Shown piece after piece: positions 17,201-26,846 of a stretch of 64,000 nt of DNA (within the stretch, counting starts at the first letter, position 1; every line of letters begins with the position of its first letter). The position numbers and the translations under genes are program-made. Source of the stretch: Ostreibacterium oceani (GTDB lineage: Bacteria; Pseudomonadota; Gammaproteobacteria; Cardiobacteriales; Ostreibacteriaceae); the NCBI RefSeq assembly GCF_009362845.1, contig NZ_WHNW01000011.1, positions 1-64,000 of the forward strand, given 5' to 3'. The notes beneath the pieces were generated by a model that saw nothing but the letters and a program-made list of their open reading frames with translations, did not search any database and was not told where the DNA came from.

Positions 17201-17644
17201 CTAGATTCTTAGGCGTTGTGTGGTGAGGTATGGGGCAGGGGTGGCGGGGTAAAGCGAAGGTTCGCTAGCTAAGTAGTGCTTAGCCGAAACATCAAAAGAC
17301 ATCGCGGCGTACGGTGAGTCATCGTCAAAATGTTGCCACGAAAAATCGAATGGTAAATAATCAGCGGCCTGAGGTTTTTCCTGTGCTGGATGAATCGGCG
17401 CGTTGATTACATCGATTTGGGCGCTTGTGCAGGTTGCATCAGCGGTAGTGTTTGCCTCGATAAAACAATCGGATGAGTGGCTTGCATGGTGCTTGCCATC
17501 GTGATTGACGGTGGTGAGGTCTTTAACTGCGGCGGGTTGAATTCCAGCCATCTGGCAATGCGGTGCAAACGCGACCAAACAAGACGCTATATTTAGCGTT
17601 GGCAGCGACATCATCAGTAGCATTAGCAGGAAGTTTCTCATCAC
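17201..17644 (-). CDS. Small secreted Cys/His-rich protein at the head of the copper operon
   Basis: 147 residues with an N-terminal hydrophobic signal (residues about 4-26). The mature part has a block of His, Cys and Asp (HDGKHHASHSSDC) that could hold metal, and later cysteines. It lies 54 bp before the CusB-like start on the same strand, so it is probably the first gene of the operon. Short, poorly conserved exported proteins of this kind often lead metal-efflux operons. I do not recognise a named family. A role as periplasmic copper binder or sensor is inference. Confidence 0.6.
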   Translation of the reverse strand: MMRNFLLMLLMMSLPTLNIASCLVAFAPHCQMAGIQPAAVKDLTTVNHDGKHHASHSSDCFIEANTTADATCTSAQIDVINAPIHPAQEKPQAADYLPFDFSWQHFDDDSPYAAMSFDVSAKHYLASEPSLYPATPAPYLTTQRLRI

Positions 17645-17711
17645 AACAGTCTATGCCAAATGTAAACGCGGTGCAAGTAAAATATCAATAGCTGAAATAT
17701 CAGTAGGGTAG

Positions 17712-17800
17712 CTCAATACCATAACTCAATACCATAACTCAATACCATAACTCAATACCATAACTCAATACCATAACTCAATACCATAACTCAATAACCA
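17712..17800. repeat. 13-bp tandem array, about seven copies
   Basis: Unit CTCAATACCATAA in six exact copies and one partial, between the head of the copper operon and the 3' end of the ferric-reductase-like gene, filling most of the 174-bp gap. Confidence 0.97.
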
Positions 17801-17818
17801 CTATGGTCGTTGGTGTGT

Positions 17819-19150
17819 TTATGTGTTGTTTTGGTGAGTGTTGGTGCGCGAAGAATATTGGTTTTTCATTTTTGTTAGTAAATAAATAGCCAATTTATCC
17901 AAGCCAATACCAGTTCGAAACTCAAATGCTTCGTATTTGAAATGTGATGGTCTTAGTCCATATCGGCGCAAACCTGTTTGTAATGCCTCACGCAAAGTTT
18001 TTGGCCCGCAAAATGCGACTCGAACAGATTGCATGTTCTCACCAGTTAAGGTGGCAATTTTTTCTGCCGTTAATCGCTGTCCTTCGTCAGAGGCGATTAT
18101 ATGCAGCTTTAGTGTTGGTTTATCACGTGACAGCTGTTCTATTTCGCTCAGGTGAGGTGCTTGTGCACGTGATTTGACGCAGTAAAATAATGTGACGGTA
18201 TCAGCGTTTTCAGTCAACGTGTGCGCGATGGGGAGGAAAGGCGTAATGCCAATACCACCTGCAATCCATATATTTTCTCTAACTTTGGGCTGACAAAAAC
18301 GACCAAATGGACCTTGAACACTGACATCTTGTCCTATCGCGATAATGTTGGGTAATCGGGTTGTATAATCTCCTAATGATTTGACGGTTAATCGTAATTC
18401 ACCATGTGCCCCAATTTTGGAAAAACTAAATGGATGTGCTTCTTGATTGCCCGCCCCGACAAATCGAAAGATACCAAACTGCCCAGCGTTGGCTTTTATC
18501 TGGCGAGATTTTGGACGTAATGTAATAGCTATTGCATCTCCAGTTGGTGTTATCTCTGTAATAACATACGAATGCGAGGGGCGTAAGTGTTCAGGCAATA
18601 GGTTCCATAAATAGGCAAGCGCGCCGACAAGGCAAAATACAAAAGTGTAAAAACCTGCAGCGTCAGTCATGCTAAAGGGTTTCAGTATAAAAATAAAATG
18701 GATAGCACCCAGAATAAACATAGCACCCATGAATTTATGTGTCCACTTCCACAGGTGGTATGGGATAAAAGTCGCAATAGAAATGACACAAAGCACTAAA
18801 ATGCCATATAAACTCAACTCACCCATTGTCTCGGCGATGTCACTCAACCATGTCTCTTGTCCGAAACCTTCCATGTCTGCATCGATGGTGTCGTGCAATA
18901 AAATAGCAATTAAGGCAATAATACCAGTCCATTTATGTAGAATATATACATAATCTAAGCTGCCGAATAGGGTTTCGATGAGACGAAACTTGGTGGCCAT
19001 AATCTGTGCCCAAGCCATTAGTATCAATGCGGCTAACCCCAAATATTGAGAAAATAAGGCAAGTGAATCTGAAATATTGGGTAGGATTGCTAGTTGGTAG
19101 GCAGGAAATAATGTGGTGCTGACAATCAAAATAATACCGAATAAACGCAT
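17819..19150 (-). CDS. Ferric-reductase-like transmembrane flavocytochrome
   Basis: About 443 residues from ATG 19150, chosen for its RBS GAGG six bases upstream (an in-frame ATG at 19177 has none). Six membrane segments carry paired His (LHKWTG, LLHDTID, PYHLWKWTHKF, IHFIF) suited to two b haems. The cytoplasmic half has an FAD site (HPFSFS), an NAD(P) site (IWIAGGIGITPFLPIA) and the terminal FCGPKTL. It moves electrons from NAD(P)H across the inner membrane, possibly to reduce Fe(III) or Cu(II). Its place beside the copper pump suggests a link to metal redox state, since Cu(I) is the pumped form. Confidence 0.8.
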   Translation of the reverse strand: MRLFGIILIVSTTLFPAYQLAILPNISDSLALFSQYLGLAALILMAWAQIMATKFRLIETLFGSLDYVYILHKWTGIIALIAILLHDTIDADMEGFGQETWLSDIAETMGELSLYGILVLCVISIATFIPYHLWKWTHKFMGAMFILGAIHFIFILKPFSMTDAAGFYTFVFCLVGALAYLWNLLPEHLRPSHSYVITEITPTGDAIAITLRPKSRQIKANAGQFGIFRFVGAGNQEAHPFSFSKIGAHGELRLTVKSLGDYTTRLPNIIAIGQDVSVQGPFGRFCQPKVRENIWIAGGIGITPFLPIAHTLTENADTVTLFYCVKSRAQAPHLSEIEQLSRDKPTLKLHIIASDEGQRLTAEKIATLTGENMQSVRVAFCGPKTLREALQTGLRRYGLRPSHFKYEAFEFRTGIGLDKLAIYLLTKMKNQYSSRTNTHQNNT

Positions 19151-19282
19151 AGTAAACCTCAAGTTGAATATCAGCACGGTTGGTACTAATGACAGGCGAA
19201 ATTAATGACGGTAGTATACTGAAAGTCCCCGATAAAACAACTAAGTCATATCGCAACTTAATTGTTTTGTCGGTTTTTCCGC

Positions 19283-20626
19283 TTAATTTGTGTGTTGATA
19301 TAGTGTATCCAATTCGAGGAGGCTGCTTAATTCGCTTAGGGCGTTTTGGCTTTCGTTGTATAGCGCGATATCGGCGAGTGCATCCGTTGAAAGTGTGTCG
19401 CGATAGTGCGCGTTTACCCAGTCCACTAATTGGTTGTAGAGACGTTCGGTTAGGATGACGTTACCGCTCAGGTGTGCGAGCTCGGCATCGGTTAAGACCA
19501 CCCGCAGTCGTAAGCAGGCAGGTCCGCCACCATTGGCCATGCTTTGCTTTAAATCAAAATATTTGACGTCCGTAATAGGGTTATGGGCGATAACAAGGTG
19601 TTTTAAATAGGTGTTGACGGCAAAGTTGTCTTGGCATTGGCTGGGGGCGATAAGCGTCATGCCATTTTCGGTTGAAATGAGCTGTGAATTAAATAAATAA
19701 CTACTCACGGCATCTTTGACCGAGACCATCGCATCAGGGACTTCGACGATTTCAAAAGACGTGCCGCATTTTTCTTGTAGTGATTGATAAACGCGATTTT
19801 GCTCTAAAAAGGCCTTTTCGTGGGTGAATAAAACGTGTTGATTACCCACCGAGATGACATCATTGTGGAATACGCCTTGGTCAATGACGTCAGGGTGTTG
19901 TTGCGCAAAGACGCAATTCTCTGGTGCGATACCGTGGCGGCGCATAATGGCTTCAAAGCTCTCTTTGGTTTGTCTGGCGGGGTATTTCTGTGGTTTTTCG
20001 CCGCCCTCGAATTCACTATATCCATAAACAAATAAATGCACACCAGTGTCGCCGTATGTTTGGCAAAAACGCGTATGATTGGCTGCGCCTTCATCGCGTA
20101 ATAAATAAGTCGGCAGTGGTTCGTGGTGGGCAAAATAATCAGGGTGATTAAAAATGCATCGCAGTGCATGGGCGGTTTGTGGTGCTTCGACAGCGCGATG
20201 CAGCATGGTGGCTAAATTGGCTGGCGTAAAATGCACTCGGCCATCGGCGCTGTCAGCCGAGGGTGTTACCGTGGCCGCATTGGCAACCCACATGTTAGAG
20301 GCCGAGCAAAGGGCGTTCAAATACGTTGGGGCTTGTGATAATTGGGCTAAAATTTGTGCATCACTGCCTAAAAATCCAATGCGTTTTGCATAGGATAAGT
20401 ACGGGCGACAGTGCGGTGGGAGTATGCCTTGTTTAAGGCCCATGTCAGCTAGCGCTTTCATTTTTGCAAGCCCTTGTAATGCGGCTGTTTTCGGTGAAGA
20501 GACTTGTCCTTTGTTAGTGGCGGATGCTACGTTGCCGTAGGATAGTCCAGCATAGTTGTGTGTATTCCCAACGAGCCCATCAAAATTGACTTCGTAGGCT
20601 TGATTTGCGGTGCGATTGGTTTTCAT
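19283..20626 (-). CDS. astB: N-succinylarginine dihydrolase
   Basis: 447 residues, matching AstB (about 445). The N-terminal EVNFDGLVGNTHNYAGLSYG and PHCRPYLSYA, and the catalytic Cys in ANGGGPACLRLRV, are clear. It hydrolyses N2-succinylarginine to succinylornithine, ammonia and CO2, the second step of the AST pathway. Last gene of the minus-strand ast operon, 33 bp after astD. RBS AAGGAG lies before the ATG at 20626. Confidence 0.95.
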   Translation of the reverse strand: MKTNRTANQAYEVNFDGLVGNTHNYAGLSYGNVASATNKGQVSSPKTAALQGLAKMKALADMGLKQGILPPHCRPYLSYAKRIGFLGSDAQILAQLSQAPTYLNALCSASNMWVANAATVTPSADSADGRVHFTPANLATMLHRAVEAPQTAHALRCIFNHPDYFAHHEPLPTYLLRDEGAANHTRFCQTYGDTGVHLFVYGYSEFEGGEKPQKYPARQTKESFEAIMRRHGIAPENCVFAQQHPDVIDQGVFHNDVISVGNQHVLFTHEKAFLEQNRVYQSLQEKCGTSFEIVEVPDAMVSVKDAVSSYLFNSQLISTENGMTLIAPSQCQDNFAVNTYLKHLVIAHNPITDVKYFDLKQSMANGGGPACLRLRVVLTDAELAHLSGNVILTERLYNQLVDWVNAHYRDTLSTDALADIALYNESQNALSELSSLLELDTLYQHTN

Positions 20627-20659
20627 GTTAGGCTCCTTGTTGCCAGTTATTGCTGCCCA

Positions 20660-22195
20660 TTATTGCTGCCAGCCTGGTGCCAGGGTGTCAGGTAGGGTTA
20701 GGTTGTTGGCCATCATGCTAGCAACAGGATAGGCGCAATAATCTGCGGCATAGTATGCCCCAGGGTTGTGATTGCCCGACAGTCCTGTGCCACCAAACGG
20801 CATGGCACCACTCGCGCCTGTGAGTGGTTTGTTGCGATTAATGATGCCTGCATGGGACAACGCATAAAACTGTTGCCATTCGTCTTCGCAGTCGGTAAAA
20901 ATACCTGCCGATAGGCCATAAGCGGTCGCGTTTGCAAGCTCGATGGCGTGCGTTAAGTTATCTGCGTGGTGAATTTTTAACAAAGGACCAAAGTACTCTT
21001 CGTCAGGGATTAATGCGACATCAACCGCTTTCATGTCAATAATGCCAGGGCTTAAATAGGGTTTGTCTGCAATAACAGACTGCATCGGTAGTAAGGGTAT
21101 GCCACCTAAGCTGGTGAGGCGTTTTTCTGCTGCCAGCAGGCCATCGGCGGCACGTTGGTTAATCAACGTTGAGTAAAATGGCTGCGGTGTCGCATCAGGC
21201 GCATCGATGTGAAGCTGTTGGGCAGCGTTGCATAAGGCATCAATAAAGGCTTGTTTTTTGGGGCTGTCAACGATAATTAGTCGTCTGGCGCAAGTACAGC
21301 GTTGTCCTGCGGTGATAAAGGCAGACTGTATCGTGTGATAGACGGCAGCCTCAATATCAACGTTAGGGGTGATGATTAGTGGGTTGTTGCCACCCATTTC
21401 TAGGGCAATGATTTTATCAGGCTGGCCTGCAAATTGGCGGTGAATTTGAATGCCAACCGCAGAGCTGCCTGTAAAGAAAAACCCCCGTAATAGCGGGTGG
21501 GCGGTGATGGCTTTTGCGGTTTGTAGCTCACCGGGGACAAAATTAATCACGCCGTCGGGAAAGCCCGCCGCCTGCATCAAGCGAATCAAACGTTCGCCAA
21601 CTCGTGGGGTCTGTTCGCTAGGCTTAAATACGATGGTATTGCCTGCAATCAACGCGGGGATAATATGGCCATTGGGTAAATGCCCCGGGAAGTTATACGG
21701 ACCAAAAACCGCACAGACACCATGGGGGCGGTGGCGCAGCTGGGTTTGTTGCTGCCCTTGTTGTTGCCCTTGATCGTTATGCATCATGCCAGTTCTTTCG
21801 TGGTAGGCGTTGATTGATACCGCGATTTTAGCAATCATGGTATTGACTTCGCTGAGACTTTCCCATTGCGGCTTGCCTGTTTCTTGCATAATATCGTCTG
21901 CGAGCAGGGTCTTGTTGTCCTCTAATAGCGTTTTGTACTGATGAATTAACGCAAGACGCGCATCGAGTGGCGTCTGCGCCCATGACTGAAAGGCAGCTTG
22001 TGCCGCGTGAAAGGCTATGTCGATACTCTTTTCATCAGCGCATTGCCCTTGCCAAACGACACTGCCTGTTGCTGGGTTGTTTGAAATCAGCATGTCACCC
22101 GTGGCGCTAACCCACTGGCCATTGATGAAACAGCATTGGGATAACGTGTTGATATGGTCATTTATAGCGTTATTTATAGGGTCGTGTGTGGTCAT
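20660..22195 (-). CDS. astD: Succinylglutamic semialdehyde dehydrogenase
   Basis: 511 residues from ATG 22195. This start is chosen because the end of astA (MEEK stop) supplies GAGGAAAA as its RBS. Aldehyde dehydrogenase landmarks: CAVFGPYNFPGHLPNGH, ALEMGGNNPLI, the catalytic Cys in AGQRCTCARR and YFGPLLKI. It oxidises N-succinylglutamate 5-semialdehyde to N-succinylglutamate with NAD+. A QQGQQQ stretch near residue 145 is a small local expansion. Confidence 0.95.
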   Translation of the reverse strand: MTTHDPINNAINDHINTLSQCCFINGQWVSATGDMLISNNPATGSVVWQGQCADEKSIDIAFHAAQAAFQSWAQTPLDARLALIHQYKTLLEDNKTLLADDIMQETGKPQWESLSEVNTMIAKIAVSINAYHERTGMMHNDQGQQQGQQQTQLRHRPHGVCAVFGPYNFPGHLPNGHIIPALIAGNTIVFKPSEQTPRVGERLIRLMQAAGFPDGVINFVPGELQTAKAITAHPLLRGFFFTGSSAVGIQIHRQFAGQPDKIIALEMGGNNPLIITPNVDIEAAVYHTIQSAFITAGQRCTCARRLIIVDSPKKQAFIDALCNAAQQLHIDAPDATPQPFYSTLINQRAADGLLAAEKRLTSLGGIPLLPMQSVIADKPYLSPGIIDMKAVDVALIPDEEYFGPLLKIHHADNLTHAIELANATAYGLSAGIFTDCEDEWQQFYALSHAGIINRNKPLTGASGAMPFGGTGLSGNHNPGAYYAADYCAYPVASMMANNLTLPDTLAPGWQQ

Positions 22196-22196
22196 A

Positions 22197-23243
22197 TTAT
22201 TTTTCCTCCATCGCAATCAGGCTGACTGAGTCGCCAGCGGTAACGCCTAAAACGGCAGCGCATTCTGCGGTTATTTCTAGGGTGTTGTCTAACACATTAG
22301 CAGGCGCAATGGTGATGCGGTAATGGGCAATATTACGATTACTTATCATATAGCGTTGGTTGGGGTCGTGTAGTTCGGTTTTGGCGCTTGTGGCGGTTAG
22401 GATACTGACCGTTTTAACCGTGGTCTCACGGACCGAGCGAATCAAGCTTTTGCGGCAGTGCACGGTAGGGCCGCCATCAAATAAATCGACATAGCCATCG
22501 TAGTAAAATCCTTCTTTTTCGAGCATATGGATTGCTTTTGCAGAAATATCGTGTGGTTTACCGATGCAGGCTTGTGCTTCTTCGGGGAGCAAATCAACAT
22601 AGACGGGGTATTTGGGCATTAACTCTTGGATAAATTGAGTGCCCTTGGTAGCAGAGATATAGTCTGCATTTTCAAACGGTAAATCAAAGAATTTTTTCCC
22701 CAGTGCTTGCCAAAATGGTGAGTGGCCTTCAGCATTTTGCCAACCACGTAGCTCTGCCATGACGGATTCGTCAAACTGATCGGGAAAATCCGCGAGCATT
22801 AAATAGCGAGACCGTGACATAAATTGACCATAGCCACTATGGCGATAAGGTTTTCTCAAAAATAACGAGCCCAGTTCGGCGGCGCGGGTAAAGTCATTTA
22901 CTAGGTGCAACACACGATTTTCAATGGTCTTTTTGAGTACGTCTGAGTACTGTACAATCAAAGTTGATTTATAAGAATAAAACGGTGTCCGTGTGCCAAT
23001 GCCAACGTAAATGGCGGTGGTGCCGACGACGGTTTGTGTGTCGCTGTCTTCGGCAACTAAAAAATAAACGCCTTCGGATTTGTTAGCGTCAATCAAGCCT
23101 GCAAACGTGTCTTTGGAATTGGTGACGCGACTCAGCCATGTGCCTTCGTCATTCGGCATTGATGTCATGCCAGATCCGACTTCGATAGACATTTCGAGTA
23201 AGGCGTCTAAATCTTCTAATTCAACAGGTCTTAAAAATAGCAT
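22197..23243 (-). CDS. astA: Arginine N-succinyltransferase
   Basis: 348 residues from ATG 23243, giving the expected start MLFLRPVELEDLDAL; an earlier TTG is less likely. AstA family sequence is clear: TPFYSYK, GSLFLRKPYRHSGYG, SRSRYLMLADFPDQF and FDGGPTVHC. It transfers succinyl from succinyl-CoA to arginine, the first AST step. There is a single subunit gene, unlike the paired aruF/aruG of pseudomonads. One base separates its stop from the astD start, so the two are translationally coupled. Confidence 0.94.
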   Translation of the reverse strand: MLFLRPVELEDLDALLEMSIEVGSGMTSMPNDEGTWLSRVTNSKDTFAGLIDANKSEGVYFLVAEDSDTQTVVGTTAIYVGIGTRTPFYSYKSTLIVQYSDVLKKTIENRVLHLVNDFTRAAELGSLFLRKPYRHSGYGQFMSRSRYLMLADFPDQFDESVMAELRGWQNAEGHSPFWQALGKKFFDLPFENADYISATKGTQFIQELMPKYPVYVDLLPEEAQACIGKPHDISAKAIHMLEKEGFYYDGYVDLFDGGPTVHCRKSLIRSVRETTVKTVSILTATSAKTELHDPNQRYMISNRNIAHYRITIAPANVLDNTLEITAECAAVLGVTAGDSVSLIAMEEK

Positions 23244-23351
23244 GGAATTTCTCGGGGTTATCAATATTTATCAGTATGGTTAAGCTAAAAAATGGTTAGA
23301 TTAACGGGGTTAAGGGTGCTTAGGATGCTTAGGGCTTTGATGTTAATGGGT

Positions 23352-24593
23352 TTAGGAAGAGTCTAAATTAAACCATTGATTGGCATAGCCTAACAACAAC
23401 AACGTTGAGATTTTGCTGCGCTCACTTAAGCTGTCTAGTAACACATACTCGCTATCGGAATGGATATTGCCACCTCGTACGCCGAGCGTGTCGATATTTG
23501 CAAGCCCTAGTGCTTTTAAATTATTGCCGTCACAACAGCCGCCCGTTGCAATAACTTGGGTGCTAAGCCCTAGGTGTTCATTGACTTGTTGTAGTGCGGT
23601 GAATAAGGACTGTTGCTTGCTATCCATGGGCTTGGCTGGGCGCGTCATTTTACCATGGCGTTCGATTTGATAATCGCTATCGCTGTGGCGCTGGATTAAG
23701 GCATCGACTTGTTGCAGAACTTGCGTTGCCGCGGTATCGCTTTCTACGCGAATATTAAATCGTGCAATCGCCAAATCTGGTACGACATTCAGTGCTTGCC
23801 CGCCTTGTATTGTGCCGATATTGAGCGTGGTGGTTTGGTTTGGGTCGTTTAGTTGGTGTAGGTCATGGACTAGGCTGGCGAGTTTAGCAATCGCGTTGCG
23901 TCCGTCATAAAACGCGCGACCCGCATGTGCGGCTTTGCCTTTGACGACGATCGTAAAATTGCCCGAGCCTTTGCGTTGCCCGACAAATTCGCCACCAGGT
24001 AGGCTGGGTTCATAAATTAAGCCAAACGCGTGCCCACTAAACTGCGGGAAAACGCTAGCGGAAGATTGCGAACCAATCTCTTCGTCAGGCGATAAATACA
24101 CATCCCAACCGATATTTTTGGCGCTTAAGTGCTGTTCAAATGCTTGCAAGGCGGTCAGCATCACCAAAATACCACCTTTCATATCCGCAACCCCAGGCCC
24201 GTTTAGGGTGTTGTTGTCGATAAACTGGCATGTCTGGAAGGGGTGGTTTTCGGGGTATACCGTGTCCAAATGCCCGCACAGCAGCACGCGATTGGTTAAT
24301 TCTGGGCGTTTGCGTATCAGTAATCCGTCAGTGATGGGGGTTTGAATACATTCGCCGTGATCGTTAATTTGCGCCAGTGGCGGTAGCGCTACTGTTGCTG
24401 AATAATCACTAGGGGTTAGCAGTGGGGCAAAGGCATGAGCTAGCTTATCTCGATAACGATCGATGCCTGCAATGTGGGTGCTACCCGAATTGATATTAGC
24501 CCAGTCAACCAACGTATCGACTAATGATTTTTGCTGGCGATCAATCCAAGCCAGTAAATCGTTGGTCTCCTGTGGTAGGGTTAGCTTTTTCAT
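23352..24593 (-). CDS. M20 family metallo-hydrolase, candidate replacement for AstE
   Basis: 413 residues resembling glutamate carboxypeptidase/acetylornithine-deacetylase-type M20 enzymes. Zinc ligands and catalytic residues are visible: His in LLCGHLDTVY, Asp in GPGVADMKGG, Glu-Glu in SPDEEIGS, and the last His in GNIHSDSEY. It lies inside the ast operon between astC and astA. No AstE (M14-like succinylglutamate desuccinylase) is encoded in the window. M20 enzymes readily cleave N-acyl amino acids, so it may perform the final step, succinylglutamate to succinate plus glutamate. That role is inferred from position and chemistry. Confidence 0.8.
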   Translation of the reverse strand: MKKLTLPQETNDLLAWIDRQQKSLVDTLVDWANINSGSTHIAGIDRYRDKLAHAFAPLLTPSDYSATVALPPLAQINDHGECIQTPITDGLLIRKRPELTNRVLLCGHLDTVYPENHPFQTCQFIDNNTLNGPGVADMKGGILVMLTALQAFEQHLSAKNIGWDVYLSPDEEIGSQSSASVFPQFSGHAFGLIYEPSLPGGEFVGQRKGSGNFTIVVKGKAAHAGRAFYDGRNAIAKLASLVHDLHQLNDPNQTTTLNIGTIQGGQALNVVPDLAIARFNIRVESDTAATQVLQQVDALIQRHSDSDYQIERHGKMTRPAKPMDSKQQSLFTALQQVNEHLGLSTQVIATGGCCDGNNLKALGLANIDTLGVRGGNIHSDSEYVLLDSLSERSKISTLLLLGYANQWFNLDSS

Positions 24594-24605
24594 TGCGTAT
24601 TATCC

Positions 24606-24660
24606 GTTATCAATTAATCTGTCATCAACTAATTTGTCATCAACTAATTTGTCATCAACT
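24606..24660. repeat. 15-bp stop-spanning tandem repeat after astC
   Basis: Unit GTCATCAACTAATTT (plus strand) in about 3.5 copies. Read on the minus strand, the last codon and TGA of astC (stop at 24655-24657) are copied downstream in the same frame. Confidence 0.9.
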
Positions 24661-25845
24661 GGGTTGGTAGGTTTGTGCGACTTGGTCTAGTGCATTAATC
24701 AGCTGATCGATTTCGGCTTTGCTCACAATTAACGGCGGCAATAGGCGTAGCGAATTACCGCCAGCCTTGACTACCAGTATGTGGTGTTCGTTGCGTAGCA
24801 TTGTTAACAGTTCGGTGTTGGGTGGGGTCACTTTGAGCCCAACCATTAAGCCTAAACCAGTGACTTGTCCGTAGACGTGCGGGTACTTGTTGGCGAGTTG
24901 AGTGAGCGCTGCTCGTAAATACTCGCCGTTGTCACGGACTTGTGTTAAAAACGCGGGGTCGCTGATGATGTCTAATACGGCATTGCTAACAGCGGTAGCA
25001 AGTGGGTTGCCACCAAAAGTCGAGCCATGCGTGCCAACGACCATATGTTGACCAACGGCATTGGTTGCCATGCAAACGCCAACAGGAAAGCCGCCACCAA
25101 TGCCTTTGGCGCTGGTTAATACATCGGGTGTGACACCGAGGGCTTCGTAGGCGTATAGGTAACCCGTGCGGCCTGCGCCGCACTGTACTTCATCAAACAT
25201 CAACAAGATACCCTCGGCATCGCACAAATCGCGTACGGCCTGTAGGTAGGCTTTGTCGGCGACATTGATACCGCCTTCGCCTTGGATAGGTTCTAGAATA
25301 ATCCCTGCGGTTTCGTCTGTGATGGTGGCTTTGAGTGCATCAATATCGCCAAATTCGACTTGGTCAAAGCCATAGTCGTTAGGAATAAAACCCGCCATGT
25401 AGCTTTTATTGCCTGAAGCACAAACCGTGGCAATCGTGCGACCGTGAAAGGAATGCGTCATGCCGATGATTCGGGTGCGTTGTTTGTCGCCTTTGTCATA
25501 ATGGTAACGCCGCATGGCTTTGAGACCACATTCATTAGCCTCTGCCCCAGAGTTGGCAAAAAACATCACGTCAGCAAACGTCAATGCCGCTAAACGGCTA
25601 GCCAGTGTTTCGGCGGATTCAATACGAAACATATTAGACAAATGCCATAGTTTGTCCGATTGGTCCTTGAGTGCCTTGACAATATGCGGATGGCTGTGCC
25701 CCAAGCAATTGACGGCAATGCCTGTCGTAAAGTCTAAGTATTTGTCATTGGTGTCGGTGAATAGATAGCACCCCTCACCCCGAGTAAATAAGATATCAGG
25801 CGGGGCATAAACTGGCATGAAAGCGTCGCGTGTTGTAGGGTTCAT
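24655..25845 (-). CDS. astC: Succinylornithine/acetylornithine aminotransferase
   Basis: 396 residues from ATG 25845, which has GGAG six bases upstream; an ATG at 25857 overlaps that RBS. Class III aminotransferase with FFANSGAEANE, MTHSFHGRT, FDEVQCGAGRTG and the PLP lysine in TSAKGIGGGFP. It converts succinylornithine plus 2-oxoglutarate to succinylglutamate semialdehyde plus glutamate, and may also serve as the biosynthetic ArgD. First gene of the ast operon, divergent from a LysR gene. Confidence 0.92.
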   Translation of the reverse strand: MNPTTRDAFMPVYAPPDILFTRGEGCYLFTDTNDKYLDFTTGIAVNCLGHSHPHIVKALKDQSDKLWHLSNMFRIESAETLASRLAALTFADVMFFANSGAEANECGLKAMRRYHYDKGDKQRTRIIGMTHSFHGRTIATVCASGNKSYMAGFIPNDYGFDQVEFGDIDALKATITDETAGIILEPIQGEGGINVADKAYLQAVRDLCDAEGILLMFDEVQCGAGRTGYLYAYEALGVTPDVLTSAKGIGGGFPVGVCMATNAVGQHMVVGTHGSTFGGNPLATAVSNAVLDIISDPAFLTQVRDNGEYLRAALTQLANKYPHVYGQVTGLGLMVGLKVTPPNTELLTMLRNEHHILVVKAGGNSLRLLPPLIVSKAEIDQLINALDQVAQTYQPS

Positions 25846-25876
25846 GGTGGTCTCCATCGTTAATGATATTGGCTTT

Positions 25877-25904
25877 ATCATAGCACTTGAAGGTAAAGGT
25901 GCAA
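25877..25904 (-). promoter_or_regulatory. Candidate promoter of the ast operon
   Basis: On the minus strand TTGCAC and TATGAT are separated by 16 bp, ending about 30 bp before the astC start. A plus-strand TATAAT at 25922-25927 with no good -35 could serve the divergent LysR gene, about 44 bp before its ATG. Confidence 0.5.
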
Positions 25905-25970
25905 GCGATATATTGTTAGTGTATAATAACTTTTAATTATCAAAAAAAGCAAGATTAAGGAGTTTTTCTT

Positions 25971-26846
25971 ATGCAACCGAGCACCACGGCGCTGCGTTAT
26001 TTTGTGACGGCAGCAGAATACCTTAATTTTACCGTTGCTTCGCAGCACTTGCACGTGACGCAAGCTGCAATCAGTAAACAAATCAAATTATTAGAAATTT
26101 ATCTCGGGGTGGAGTTGTTTGTTCGTGAGCGCCAGCGTATTCGCTTAACTGCTGCTGGCGAGATTTACTTTAAAAATGCGAAACGCATTTTAAAAGAAAT
26201 CGACAAGCTGACGCTAACCGTGCGCAATTTTGAATCGACGTTTGATGAAATTCATATCGGGGTATTACCGACTTTTTCGGCGCGGTTTTTGGTGCCATTA
26301 ATGCCAGATTTGTATCAGCGTCACCCTGAAATACGCCTAAAATTGACGACTGAGCTGGGTAAAATAGATTTTACTCAGATGCCGTATGATATTGTCATTA
26401 GTTTTAATGAAGTCGCGCAGGATGAGGTCATGTGTTACAACATTATGGACGAGCATTTAATCGCGGTGGCTTCGCCGCAGTTGGTTGAGGAGGAAAAACT
26501 CACGCTCAACCAAATTGAAAAAGCCCCGCTACTGACGTTTCTAATTCGTCCTAATTTGTGGCATGATTGGTTTGCCAGTGTAAATCGCTCAGCGCCACCG
26601 CCACAATCTGGGTTGGTGTTTGAGAATTTTCAAATTCTCATTCATGCAGCGATTGCAGGGCTTGGGATTGCGTTGATTCCTGAATTTTTGATTCGTGAGG
26701 AACTCAAACGCGGTCAATTAAAACAAATCCATAGCCGACCACTACATTCAAAGCCGTACTATTTTATGGCGATTCCACAAGAGAAAATGCAAGATGAAAA
26801 AATTATCAAATTTAAAGAATGGCTGTTAAGCCAAGCGGCCAATTAG
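25971..26846 (+). CDS. LysR-family transcriptional regulator, probable regulator of the ast operon
   Basis: 291 residues. The N-terminal helix-turn-helix is standard (LRYFVTAAEYLNFTVASQHL, TQAAISKQIK), followed by an effector domain. The overall look is GcvA/AmpR-like. RBS AAGGAG lies upstream of the ATG. It is divergent from astC across a 125-bp region, the usual arrangement for a LysR protein controlling its neighbour, here arginine catabolism. In enterobacteria ast is controlled by ArgR and NtrC, so a LysR would be a different wiring. The stop codon is inside a 12-bp duplication. Confidence 0.85.
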   Translation: MQPSTTALRYFVTAAEYLNFTVASQHLHVTQAAISKQIKLLEIYLGVELFVRERQRIRLTAAGEIYFKNAKRILKEIDKLTLTVRNFESTFDEIHIGVLPTFSARFLVPLMPDLYQRHPEIRLKLTTELGKIDFTQMPYDIVISFNEVAQDEVMCYNIMDEHLIAVASPQLVEEEKLTLNQIEKAPLLTFLIRPNLWHDWFASVNRSAPPPQSGLVFENFQILIHAAIAGLGIALIPEFLIREELKRGQLKQIHSRPLHSKPYYFMAIPQEKMQDEKIIKFKEWLLSQAAN

